Shown here one piece after another: positions 31,831-43,194 of a DNA stretch of 64,000 nucleotides. Both the position numbers and the translations under genes were made by a program. The stretch is from Brachionus rotundiformis (taxonomy: Eukaryota; Rotifera; Eurotatoria; Ploima; Brachionidae). Each line of letters starts with the position of its first letter. Position 1 is the first letter of the stretch. The stretch spans positions 1,040,214 to 1,104,213 of the forward strand of contig JAESIW010000203.1 of the NCBI GenBank assembly GCA_016802295.1, read 5' to 3'. The notes beneath the pieces are model-generated. The model made no database searches and had not been told where the DNA came from. It worked only from the letters and a program-made list of their open reading frames with translations.

Positions 31831-32789
31831 ACAAGGTCAGTTACTTGGACATTTGATTTTAAAATTTTTTCTTTTTTTTTTTAATTATTGAAGGAGCTGA
31901 CACTTTTATACAGATAGAAAAAAAAATCAAAAAATAATTTATTTTCAACTCAATTGGAAAAAAATATTTAAGCTAATTTTAATTCATTATTATGATTAAT
32001 ATCTAAGAAGATGATAATTTGATTTTCTAATGAACTCAAATTATCAAATGATTAGATTATTTTTCGACTCAAATATTTTAAATTTTCCTTATAAAATAAG
32101 AACAAAAAGCTGTTTTATTTTTTAAATCTAAGAGTAATTTTATTTCTTTTAATTCAATTTTTATTTATTATTATTTATTAAGATTACAAAAATTGATTTA
32201 AATTAGCCATGGCTTATCTTAATCAATTTAAATTTATTGTTTATAATATGTCTAATATTTTTATTCTATCACTTTTCAACACTGATCACTGGAATAAACA
32301 ATTTCAATAGTGTAATAGCCAATTTTCTTTCTTTAATTTACTTGACTTGATTAATTAGCTAAAAAAAAGATCTTAAAATAAAAGAAATATTTATTTTTAT
32401 CTTTGATGTTAGTTAGATCAACAAGATCAAATCGAAGAAATATGAAAAGATTTCAAAGCAATATGAAGAAAAATACAATTCAAAACAAAGAATCGATATA
32501 TAGATAGATACCAAGTGGATAAAATTGAAATCTAATTTAAAGTTTTGAGACTATCATATTAATATATCATATAAATCGGTCAATAAAAAATTGTTTCCTT
32601 TACTTTATTTCACAATCTTTAAAAAGCAACAAATTTTTGCTTTCATTTTAGGAAATTTTTTAATTTTATTCCTATTTTTTAGATTAAAAACTTAAATTTA
32701 AAATGTTGATTCAGAAAAAAATTAATTTCCATCTGCCAAGGCTGATATAAATTGATTATTTAAAATTTATTATCATTATCCGAACAAAA
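31831..32789. other. intergenic DNA
   Basis: AT-rich, partly similar in style to 19.7-20.0 kb (LINE-like or neutral repeats around ATCAACAAGATC). No gene supported. Confidence 0.45.
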
Positions 32790-33134
32790 ATGAACAACCA
32801 TAAAAAAGACCTTCAAAAATTAGAATTATTTGAAAAACTGTCTAAGCAAAGTAAATTATTTCAAGATGAAAATTTACATGTGATTTATAATAAGTATCTT
32901 CAATACTACAATTGCAAAGTATGTATTTCTTTATTTAAGAGCATTTATTTCAGTGACAAGCCTTCAAAAAACCAGGCAAAATTAGATGCCAAAGAAAAAT
33001 TTATTAGACAATCAGCAATACCACTTCGGACACTTGGAGAACTTGATCTTGATACAAACACTTTGCCTACATCAACAGAACCATTTGACACCAACAACGA
33101 AAACGAAAAATATAAAATTTCGAAAAAAAAATGA
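32790..33134 (+). CDS. small hypothetical protein (114 codons)
   Basis: Single ATG frame, hydrophilic and helical at the N-terminus (KKDLQKLELFEKLSKQSK), with a Thr/Asn-rich acidic C-terminus (DTNTLPTSTEPFDTNNEN) and a basic end. Composition is unlike random translation of this AT-rich DNA. A GTATGT...TTTCAG string inside (32919-32953) looks like a 35-nt intron, but removing it creates an immediate stop, so I read through. No family recognised. It may belong with the next coiled-coil gene 450 bp downstream. Confidence 0.42.
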   Translation: MNNHKKDLQKLELFEKLSKQSKLFQDENLHVIYNKYLQYYNCKVCISLFKSIYFSDKPSKNQAKLDAKEKFIRQSAIPLRTLGELDLDTNTLPTSTEPFDTNNENEKYKISKKK

Positions 33135-33582
33135 AAGTATTTTAATTTGAAGAAAAGTGGATCAATTGACCAAGCAAAATAATTGATTAAAATTAGCTAT
33201 TGCTAATCAAAATCAATTTTATTTTGTTGATGACTATTTTCCAAATAGCATGAAAAGACCAAAAAACTTGCTTTTCAAAAGCACAAATAAAACTGGTCAA
33301 GAAATGGTTAAGAAATTTAAAATCAATTATGAGTCATAAATTGGTTATGATAGATGCTAATGTTTAAAAAAGCAAAATTTATAATTAATTTTTATTTTTA
33401 ATTTCTTATTACTCCAATTAAAAGAACTTTGTGTAAATTTTTTTCAAAGTTAAAAAAAAATAATTAACCACTATCTTTTTCTATTTAATCTCTCAAAGTC
33501 TCACTTCATCAACAATTTCTTTTTAAATTTTTTTTAGATAATTTCTTTTTTAAAATATTTTGACAACAAAAAAAAAATAAAA
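33135..33582. other. intergenic DNA between two small genes
   Basis: AT-rich; no coding frame supported. The last part should hold the promoter/5' UTR of the next gene. Confidence 0.5.
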
Positions 33583-34098
33583 ATGACTGAGACAATTGAA
33601 AAGAAAGACAAAGCCTGTCGGAGATTTGAGATTTCTGAGATGATTATTAATAAAACTCTCAATTTTTTAAATGACAGAAAAATTTCAGGACTTACATTTA
33701 TGGACTATAGTTCCATTTCGGAACCGATTGAAAATTCAACTGTTCAAATTAATGAATTCAAAAATCTAATTTCTGACTTTGAAAATGTTTGTTGATTTTT
33801 TTTTTAATTTATATTTATTAAAATTTATTAAATCGAACAGAAAAAAATTAATTTAAAAATTGAATCCATTACATCGAGAGCAAATGAAGGAGGAAGCTTA
33901 ATTGGTTGCATGGAAACAAAATCAAATACTAGATATGCTAAACAAGTTAATGATCTCTCGAATGAAATTGAGGTAATAGAAAAAAAAAAATTACAAATCA
34001 TTGAAAATTTGAAACAAATCAATGGTTTAATCGAAGATGCAATTATAGAGTTTGCTGAAAAAAAAATGTTAATGAAAATTGACTTAATAAATGAATAA
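33583..34098 (+). CDS. coiled-coil protein, unknown function (two exons)
   Basis: Exons 33583-33786 and 33841-34098 join in phase 0 across a 54-nt intron (GTTTGT donor, CGAACAG acceptor), giving 153 residues. The C-terminal half is a clear heptad-rich helix (AKQVNDLSNEIEVIEKKK, LQIIENLKQINGLIEDA). No signal or membrane segment. The duplicated repeat module begins about 9 bases after the stop codon, so a rearrangement breakpoint lies right at the end of this gene and it may use a repeat-derived polyadenylation signal (TGAAATAAAA). Confidence 0.58.
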
Positions 34099-34205
34099 AT
34101 GTATTTATTGAAATAAAAATTATCTCAAACATGTTTAATTTTTTTGAAAAAAAAAATTTTTTAATTAAAACTAAAATTAACTAAATAAAAAAATGTCTGA
34201 TGCGG

Positions 34206-35577
34206 TCCCCATAACTCTGCCGATCCGCATGTTCCAAACCCTGATGAAAAAATCTTTCGCCAGTAATTTAACCAGAAACGATGTAAACTACCTGATCTAT
34301 CAATAACTACTTACTAGTTATTGCGTAAAGTCAATCTACTTACTTGATCTATTAAAATATTGTTCTAAAAAGCCAAAGATTATTGATAATTGAATTTGCT
34401 TTAATTTAAAATAAAAAACATTTAAAAAACATTTTAAATTTTTTTGGAACAATCATTAAATTAGGCTTTATAATTTAAATTTATTTTTTTTTTAAGTTAT
34501 TTTAAAGTTATATAGTTGGTTTTTTTGCACAAGAAATGCATTTGTGTTCAGATAAGTTCCTTAACATAGATGACTTATTTGGGAATAAAAATCCTTTTGT
34601 TTCAAAAGTAAAACTATTTGAATATGATCGAGATCAATAATCCGATAAATTGAGTTTTTTTGGCACCCAAATGTACCTGAATTTTAAAAAAACCTCAGAA
34701 ATTGATCAATTATGCCATAAATTTAATTTTTCTTATATAAGCTGCAAAATCCTTTAGCGCTATACTTGAGCTAGAATACAAGTTCATTTCGCACTTCTTT
34801 TTAATACTCCTACTACTACTACAATGACTTATTTTTGTTTATCTAAATCTTTTTTATAAAATATCAATTATAAAATTACTTTATATTTTATTTCACAGAA
34901 CCAGCCGTATTATCTAGTGAATTGAGAAATTAGAAATAAAAGACAAAATATATATTTCCACTCAATGCAAAACAAACAAAGTGTTTAATTTTGCATTCGA
35001 ATTTGAAAAAAAAAATATCTCAAACATGTTTAATTTTTTTGAAAAAAAAAATTATTTAATTAAAACTAAAATTAAATAAATAAAAAAATGTCTGATGCGG
35101 AAAATCACCATACAAACAATGCGTGAATACAATGATATCAAAAACTACAAGCTAATTGTAGAAACTCAAAAAAATACGATATTCAAAAGCGATAAGCATG
35201 AAAAAAAGATATGATAAGCCATGCACGCCATGCACGGTTATGGAAGGCAAGTTTTATTTTAAAATATTTGAATAATTATTTAAAAACAATTTGCACATGT
35301 TCTAGCTCGATTTTTTGTTTAAACAAAATAGTATTAATAAATGTTCAAAGAATGTTCAGTTATTTAATCAGATCTTAATGATTAGCGAGGTTAGTAATTT
35401 TTTTTATCTATGTTTAGATATTTTTGTTTTGATGTTGTTAAATTTAGGACTTAAAGATAATGAGGTTTTTTTAAATAAATTTTAATTTAATATTAACTTT
35501 TAAACCAGACTTTTTAAAATAAATTTATAAGTAGTTGTGCTTGAAAGCGAAGATGAGGGGTCAATAAACTGGCAAAG
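34206..35577 (+). repeat. right block of the composite inverted repeat
   Basis: Inverted counterpart of 21466-23740. Contains the short module once internally (about 35028-35109); another copy lies at 34107-34205, directly outside. In each the module ends ATGTCTGATGCGG and is joined to a different sequence. The block lacks both the BMS1 piece and the LINE present on the left. Confidence 0.85.
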
Positions 35578-35583
35578 GTTGAA

Positions 35584-36012
35584 ATTATAATAGTCTTTAG
35601 TTTGATTTAAGATTTTTAAACTTTTACCAATCTAAATGAATACAATATTATTCATTGTGCTGCACTTTCTAAGCATTTTTCCAAATAGGGTCTGGTAAAA
35701 GTTGCATAAATAATCTTTTTATTCACAAAATTAAGTAAGTGCTATCCAAAACCACATCCAAAAGAGAATTTTCCTTTAGTCAGACTTGCATCAAAAATAA
35801 GAAAAAAATTAATTTGACTTTTTTAAGCGTTTAAGTAAATAGTGCCATCTTTTTGATAAAAAATCGAAATTTAAAGTTTAAAGATAATTAAATCTATGTT
35901 TATCTCAATTTAACTGCTTTATTTAAAAACGTTTATTAAAATAGATAAAATTCAAATAAACTTGATTTTGACTTAATGAATTTTGAACACTGATTTTCTA
36001 AGCTTCTCGTAA
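35584..36012 (-). repeat. right arm of the inverted pair with 13818-14239
   Basis: Reverse complement of 13818-14239, abutting the composite block within about 10 bases. Immediately downstream is the second Ly6-like gene. Confidence 0.85.
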
Positions 36013-36048
36013 TAGCTATTGAGTGAAAAATTTTAACTATATCAAATC

Positions 36049-36838
36049 ATGATTAGTGTTAATTATATAAAGCTTTATCTTTTATTAATAGGAGGTAAAA
36101 ATTTTATCATTTTTCTAATATTATTTAAATTTTTTTCTCAAGCTATGCTAACTAAATCACAAATTGAATTGTTAATTTGTTATCAGTGTTTCGATTGTGG
36201 TGAGCTTTCTTCTATAATTTTAAATTATACTTGTGATCCAAGACAAGTTTGTGATGTAAATCTAATTTTAATTAATATTAATTTTGTAAAAGATAATTAG
36301 ATAATATTAATAATCAAACACTGAAAATGTTCCAATTTGCTTATGTTTGATTTTTATTTTTTTAATCATTTTTTGATATATTTTTATATTTTAGAGCTTT
36401 GTTTACCAAAAGAACAAAAATTTTACAGCATGTGTACCACCATCTGAATGCAGTGTGGCAATCAAAACTGAAAATGGTAAAAAGTATCTATTCGATATGT
36501 ACAACAAATCAGATACTGATTCTTTAAGTAGAAGTATCATTAGTACCAATGTAGATTTACGAGAATATTGTACCTATGATCTTTGCGTACGATTTTCACC
36601 ATCCAACAATGTTTATAATTTTTGTCAACAGAATTGTGCAGCTAATATTGATAGAAAAAAAATAATTTTCTTCTGCATTGAATTAGATTTTGTTTTTGGT
36701 AAACTGACAACCACAACCACCACCAGCCCTACAAATTCTTTTTTTACATCCTCATCTTTGAATTCATGTTCAAGAGAAACAAGCATTTTTAAATTAATAT
36801 TTATGTTATCTTTTATATGTTTAAATCTAGTAATTTAG
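36049..36838 (+). CDS. Ly6/three-finger-like Cys-rich surface protein, copy B
   Basis: Exons 36049-36094, 36143-36255 and 36395-36838, phase-consistent, 200 residues. Signal peptide (MISVNYIKLYLLLIG), Cys pairs CYQCFDC, RQVC, ACVPPSEC, YCTYDLC and NFCQQNC, then a basic linker, a run of Thr (KLTTTTTTSP) and a hydrophobic C-terminus (FKLIFMLSFICLNLVI) as expected for GPI attachment. Exon borders match copy A at 14731. Unlike A, the third exon is open throughout. The part IDRKKIIFFCIELDFVF looks un-Ly6-like and may be intronic (GTGCAG...GAATTAG) in the real transcript. Likely an extracellular glycoprotein; ligand unknown. Confidence 0.68.
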
Positions 36839-37550
36839 AATAAACATTTTTACAATTATCTTGGCAATTCATGAAGTTATATAAAGCAATTAAATTCTTA
36901 CTTAATACTAAAGTTATTACAAAAAAAAACAATTACTTAACCGTAAACAATTTCTAGGCAATATTTGATCAATTTGTTTTTAAGAATCATTATGAATTCA
37001 CTTTTTATTTAAGATCATTAAGCAATCTTACAAGATTCAAGTAAATCAAGTTATGATTAAAAAAAAACTCAAAAGAAAATTCATTATTGAATATTATGCT
37101 GATCAAGATTTTAGATCATTCTTTCCTCTATTTAATCGAATTGAGTGTAATCCACTTAGCACTGAATAATTAGGTCTTTTACACTAGGATAACTAATAAT
37201 ATTGAAATATGTTGTAAATAAAAATAACTGCAAAATTACTGATATATTTAATATTCATAATATAATTAATACATTTATCAATGAATCGTTGCTTGTTGAC
37301 AGTAGCATCTTTTTGCTTAATAAATTCATTCAACTTTTTTATTGTTACCTCTGTGGTGTTCCACGTTTATAAGTCAGTTAACAAATGAAAGGTTTTATTG
37401 CTAAGAGATTCTTTATTTTAAAAAAGTATGAAAACGACCGTTCTAAAATTAGAATAAAAAGATTAGGCTGAAGTAAATAAAATTGTTCATTCCGTCTAAA
37501 AGAAAAGTATACAAAATGTGGTTCGAATCATATATAAAATTGAATTAATA
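36839..37550. other. intergenic DNA
   Basis: AT-rich with the Ly6-like 3' UTR at its left end; no gene supported. Confidence 0.5.
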
Positions 37551-37653
37551 TTGTGGTTGACTAACGCATGCGAATAAAAATGTAAATACTGAAATAGCAG
37601 ACATAGCTGGTTCGTTGCAGCAATATCTGCGTATGCGCGTTAGTCAGTCACAA
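37551..37653. mobile_element. 103-bp MITE with TA target duplication
   Basis: Imperfect terminal inverted repeats of about 22 bases (TTGTGGTTGACTAACGCATG at the left; the reverse complement of the right end begins TTGTGACTGACTAACGCGCA), flanked by TA on both sides, as expected for Tc1/mariner-related non-autonomous elements. Only one copy seen here. Confidence 0.75.
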
Positions 37654-37943
37654 TAAAAAGAAACTGATTGAATCAGATAGTGACTTTTGTGTTGTCTTTG
37701 TCAAGACACCACAACCTCTTGATATAAAATTCCTTTACCAAGTTATTTAATGGTTGTACACCTTCTTGGTCTATTCTTCTCTTTTTTTACTTTTAGGCTT
37801 GAGAAAGAAAATTTTAATTTATATCTTTCATATAGAGAAAATTGTATAAAAAATTTATTTATTTAATAAAAAATTGCTGTAAAAAAATTAAATACTCATT
37901 TAAAAATTAGCAAAAATTAAAAATTGCTTAAGTTTGATTAGAA
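37654..37943. other. 3' flank of transporter gene
   Basis: Includes a small hairpin TGTTGTC...GACACCACA near 37690 and the presumed transporter 3' UTR. No gene. Confidence 0.45.
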
Positions 37944-40373
37944 TTATTGAGTTCTATTTAAGTAACAAGGTGGTACAAAAGTTGTTGGACTAACAAGTGC
38001 ATCGATTGATGAATATGTTGATATAATTCCTCCAAATACACTAATCGTCACACATGTAAAAAGAACAATTAGTTCTATTTTGCTAATAATCCTGAAATAA
38101 ATATTTAAAATAAGATAACTAATTAATAAAATAGTTAACATTGATTACCTTGAATATGTTGAGTTTCTGCAAAGTAAAAAATAGAAAATGCATGGCAAAA
38201 TAAATGAAGTTAGGGACACAGTTGAGCCTCCAATAAAAGACAGTATTGGTCCGAAGTTTGGAATTGACTGTGCTACAAATAAAACCAAGACAAGAACAAT
38301 ACTTCTGTACAATATTCGCTTAGGACCGAAATGGCTCGGCGCATTGAATGCTTTTTCGACTCCCTGAAAAACCGGATTTAGTATAATGGTAAATGCAGTC
38401 AACAAATGTCCCGTAATTAGAACCAAAATTGATGTCTTGATCCAATTATTGTCCAAATTTTCGATTATGTTGTCTTTGGTGGTTCCAGCAAAAACAACTA
38501 GACCTCCTATTCCCACAGGAAGGTAGAACAAAACCATTATAAAGTAGGCTATGATTACTGAATTATAAAATTTGGATGGATTTATCATGTCAATTTGAAT
38601 TGTTGGAAACATTACAGCTCCTCCAAAACAAAACAGTATTGTACCAAATGAAACAAAAAATGACCTTTGTTTAATAATATCATTATTTTTAATAATAAAA
38701 TCAACATTTATTATTTAGTCACAAAAATACAATTATTTTTGGAATGAAAATTACATGTCTTTAAAATACATTTTAGTTATTTGATTAGAATTTTTAATTA
38801 AACTTTTTATTAATTAAATATTTTGATAATATTATGAAATATTATCTTTAAATTATTAATTGATAAACTAACCATTCATAAAGGATAAAAAAATATAAAT
38901 TGATAAGTAACCTATTTATTATAATATATCAAAATAACTCGGAGCTTTTAAACTAAACTAAATGCTAAATTTTAAGATGAAATCTTATAAAACATTGGAC
39001 TTTAGAACAAGGGTCATTTTTGGTGTTTTTTTATCATATCTTCAAGTAAACTAGACAGAAAAAAACAATCTACAAATTCTCTACAAATTGGTCTATAAAA
39101 CTGACAATACATAAATGGCGTCATATGAGCTCAGCTTAGTTCGGAGGTAAGGCAGAGTGGATAAATTCTAAAAAAGAGTTTAAAAAAATAAATTATAAAA
39201 ACTAAAAAAAATTTAATAATCGTCTAAGTTTCATTCTTAGCCTATATGAATTTTTGGACAGCCATTTTTGGCCATTCGTTAATAAGTTCCAAACGAAATT
39301 TCAGAAAAAACATCAGATACCTTTAAAAAACTCTTAAAAACCAAGAAAAAAAAGTGCCTAATTATCTAAATAGAGTAGACAGGGTATTTAAATGAGCTCA
39401 ATAATTTGGTACAGCTAAGCGCGTTAATAATTTCAGGTGGTAGTCTGGATTGCCATCACATGATTTAAAAACAATGAGAGGAATTTTCCAATCTTTAATT
39501 AATTTTTTAATGATTGTTTAAAAATAAAATTGTTTAGATGCTAAAATTAATAAACTAATAAATTTAAATAAACAAATTAAAACATTCTTTTTTTATTAAT
39601 CAATCTTTTAAACAGTTGTCTTAATCGCTGAATCTTTTTATTTGCCTATTTTTAAAACTATGACTTGATCAACGAGTAAAGGATTTGGCTAATTGTGGTC
39701 CAAAAAATATGAGTAAATTGCCAATTTATAGATAAAAAGAAAAAAATAAGAGATACTTGAATGTTACTGGGTTACTTGAAGGAAGTGGATCGGTGATTTG
39801 TCTCATTGATTGCGCAAAAATAAGGATGCAAGCAAGACCTGTAAAAATCATGGCTCCGACAGCTATGGGCCAGAAGTCTTTTGGAGTTCCGAACATGGCG
39901 ACTGGCATCATTAAAACTGTAATAGCTATTGTCCAGTCACAAAAGTGGAAAAAAAACATACTAAATAAACTAGCAAAGTTGTGCGCAGCTATCAGCAGAA
40001 AGATGACCGCTACGCCAAATAGTTGAACATAGGATGCTATCTCGACAAGCATTCGGCCGTATTTGCCAGCTGCTTGGAAAGCTATGACCGAAAATGGATC
40101 ACGGACTCCATGCTTGAGCGATGGATCATTTTCTAATATCATCATCCAACAGGAGGACAAGCGTATTCCACAGTAGCCGGACAATGCGCAACAACCGAGG
40201 ATTAAAGCAAGCCCGGCCCAGTTTGACTGCTCCATGGCCTTTGGCAAAGACAAAACTCCAGTTCCTGACATTTCACCAATTATAAAAACTGCAGCTGTTA
40301 TGACTCCTAGACCTTTGATTGTCGACTCAGAGTCCGAATTTATGAGTAAGTCGGTCGAGCTGGGCGAATCCAT
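37944..40373 (-). CDS. amino acid transporter, Aa_trans family
   Basis: Three exons (40373-39757, 38664-38149, 38091-37944) join in phase to 426 residues. The first intron is long (1092 nt); the second is 57 nt. After a Ser/Asp-rich cytosolic N-terminus, about ten to eleven hydrophobic helices are visible. Family hallmarks are GEMSGTGVLSLPKAM in helix 1, with its Gly-rich bend, and FFVSFGTILFCFGGAVMFPT with IQIDMINPSKF in the middle helices; the last helices are in exons 2-3. These fit the AVT/VGAT-type proton-coupled amino acid transporters (Pfam Aa_trans), which sit in plasma, vesicular or lysosomal membranes. The substrate cannot be told from sequence. Length is normal for the family. Confidence 0.9.
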
Positions 40374-41164
40374 CTTTCAAAAATAAAAATTAAAGTCATG
40401 TTACTTTTATAATTTTTATTATTTTTTATAATTAAATGAGCAAAAAATTAGAATGTTTTTTTTCTCAGTGGATTGTGTGATATAAAGTATTTTTTATCTC
40501 AATTTCATTGATATTCAAGCAAAGCCAAACATAAAAAATTATAAAATTAATTTCTTTTAAAATTTCAAAATTTAATTAAATAAATGATCTAGGAACAAAT
40601 ATTTTTAAAAAAAAAATTGATATTACGTATGTTTCTTTCAAGCTTAACTAGAAAAATATTTAAATATGGAAAAACATTTACCAAACCATAATGATTAAAT
40701 TTTAATTAACTTTTTTTTAATTCAGTTGAGATTAAAGATACTAGCTAATTGAAATAATTTTATTATTTTAATCTAATCAATTATTCTTAGTTAAAATTAA
40801 TTTAAAGTAATAGAGGTTAATAAAAGTCAAAAGATATCCAGATTTGTATTTATTTAGGTTAATTTAATTGAACATTTATTTATTAGACAAAAATATTATT
40901 AAATTATATATCTAAATAAAGTTGAGCTTATTATTTAAATTATATCAGAAATAAAATTCTGTTAGTAATTTTAAATTAATATCCGCATATAATATATTAA
41001 AAAACAAAAATACTGATGTTAGTGTCATTTATTTTTTGTTAGTACAATAAACTTAAATAATGTCAAATATGAGTTAGTAAATATTTAACTTTTTGAAAGC
41101 TAATATGATCTAATTGAAAGAAATATTTATCTAAAATTTAATTATTGAAGAAAAGGAAAACGAT
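40374..41164. other. intergenic DNA upstream of transporter
   Basis: AT-rich; should carry the transporter promoter on the reverse strand. No other feature supported. Confidence 0.5.
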
Positions 41165-41770
41165 CGGACCTGTAAACGGCCCACAGAGAATTTGCCTGGC
41201 GATGTCATTAGGCATCAATGTACTAAATGTACAACTCGTTTAAAGCTTTATAGTTTTAACGACTCTATGATTATTGAAATGACTGACGAGGTTCATGATC
41301 ATTCAAAAGGGGAAGAGCAAAAGAAGAATTATGTCATCAGAAAGCCAGCGAGAAGTAAAATCATTGAATATTTGCAGCTGAAAAGATTGGCTTAAGAATT
41401 ATAAATGATCATGAGATTGCAGTCTTTTCTCGGCTAAGTAGTTTCTAACAATTCTCTAAAACTTTTTACTAAATTTATTTTAAGAACATTGTCACATCAA
41501 AGAATTAGCAATGAACATTCCACTTGAAAGAAAGCGTCGTCCAGGTCGCCCTAAAGCTACAACTAATGCCTTAACTCCTCCTCAGCCAAATGAAACTCGA
41601 ATTGTAAATGATTTGGATAGCAGCGTATATGAAGAATCAGATTCGGACGATCCGTCAGTATAAGAGCCGATATCAAAAATAATTCGTCTTGAAGAGACCC
41701 CAATCGTTACTCCACAGCCCCAAGTTAAAAAAAAACGCGGTAGACCAGTTGGATCAGACAAACAATTAAA
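41165..41770 (+). mobile_element. Mutator-like transposase derivative, N- and C-termini only
   Basis: The first part (to 41395) encodes CKRPTENLPGDVIRHQCTKC and then MTDEVHDHSKG: a C..C...H.H zinc finger of the FLYWCH/MULE N-terminal type. After a short gap with a frameshift, the second part begins HIKELAMNIPLERKRRPGRP, the end of a SWIM finger plus an AT-hook, continues as an acidic linker (SSVYEESDSDDPSV, stop) and ends with another hook (KKKRGRPVGSDKQ). The DDE catalytic domain is absent. Its architecture matches the reverse-strand remnant at 15.8 kb. Confidence 0.68.
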
Positions 41771-43194
41771 AAAAAATTTAAATTATTTTTGTCTATGTTT
41801 AATTATTTTTCTTCTGATTTGATATAAATTGTATTACTTTTTTTTATGTACCTTTTTTATTATAATAGAAACAAAAAAAATACATTTGTTCCTTAGTTCA
41901 GTAATTTTGTTTTTTATATCAATATTAATAACTAAGTAGTTTAATAACAAAAATTATCCTCAATTAAGAAATTTATTTTAAGATGCACATATTATTAAGA
42001 ATTTTGAGTAAAAAATGTTGAATTCAGATAGCACTAAAGTTTTGAATTTCGTGAACGTTGGATGAAATCTTTATTTATTTTATTTTTGAATACAATCTTT
42101 AATTCTTAAACCTTTTTTAAAGTATAAAGATAATCTCGGTTATCCATATCCAGTCTATTCATTTTAATATTTAGATACAATTTTAACTTGGTATTTTTAA
42201 ATATAAAATTCAAATTTATTCTGAACCATTAATAGAAATTTTTTTGAAAAAAATTATTTATTAAAAATAATATAAAATAAAGTAAGCTAAAATTTAATCC
42301 AACCTAATAATGATAATAAAAAAATAATAAATATAAAATGGTTGGCTCACTGTTGGAATAGCAAAGTTTTATCTGATTTTTACCAAGATAATCTTGTAAT
42401 ATAAGTTGACCAAACTTTGTCCTTTGGTAAAAAATTGAAACAATCGTCTGATACAGAGAAAAAAATTCAGCATTTGGGAAAAGTGGAAAATAAAATGGTA
42501 ATTCAATTTAAAAAGCTGTTGTAACCAAGCACATAAGTTGGCTTTGTATTTAGAGGCTTTTAAGAATAAAATTTAAAATAAAATTTTTAATTAAAAAATA
42601 ATTTTATTTAGGCTTTAAAATGTTGATTCTTGACTACTGGACTAATAATGCCATTTTTTTTTGTATAAAGTTTGCCAGGTCAACTTATTAATGACAAAAT
42701 TTAGCCGAAATATTAAAAAGACTCACAGATATTTGTTAATAATTAAAATTTTAATAGTTAATTGATAAAATGTAGAGTTTTTATGAAATAAATTAATTAA
42801 AAAATTAATCCATTATATCTTCTGGACATGTAATTGGTAAGTCATTGGCAAATAAAACATCTGATATACTAGTTTTTGCATCTTAATCATTAATAAACAT
42901 TAACAAACTTATTTAACTTGACTTATTAAACTAATATACTTTTATCATTTTTTTTTTTTTATTTCTCTCTTGCTCTCTTTTTATTTTATAACATCGCCTA
43001 CGAGGCGTCAAATGAAATAATAAATAAATAAATAAATAAATAAACTTTTTTTAATTAGCTTAAAATCTTTTAAAACTTCGACTCTACGAATTATAAACAT
43101 TTGTTAATAAAATTTTGAATTTTCTACGTACAACTTAATGCTAATTAAATCCTCAAAGCTGAATTAAGAATTAAAATAGTTCATTCAGCTAGAA
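41771..43194. other. intergenic DNA with retroelement tail
   Basis: No gene. A retroelement 3' tail (listed separately) lies near its right end, and the dsRBD gene's promoter should be in the last 150 bases. Confidence 0.5.
42985..43045 (+). repeat. retroelement-like 3' tail with hairpin and (AATA)n
   Basis: CGCCTACGAGGCGTC forms a small hairpin, followed by AAATGAAATAATAAATAAATAAATAAATAA, a layout typical of 3' ends of RTE/LINE or SINE copies ending in a microsatellite. Confidence 0.5.

Noticed and set aside
32919..32953. GTATGT...TTTCAG string as an intron in the ORF at 32790
   Set aside because: Only 35 nt, shorter than all other introns here, and removal gives an immediate stop.
36919..36945. 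Poly-A runs as processed pseudogene tails
   Set aside because: A-runs of this size are everywhere in this AT-rich sequence and carry no information by themselves.
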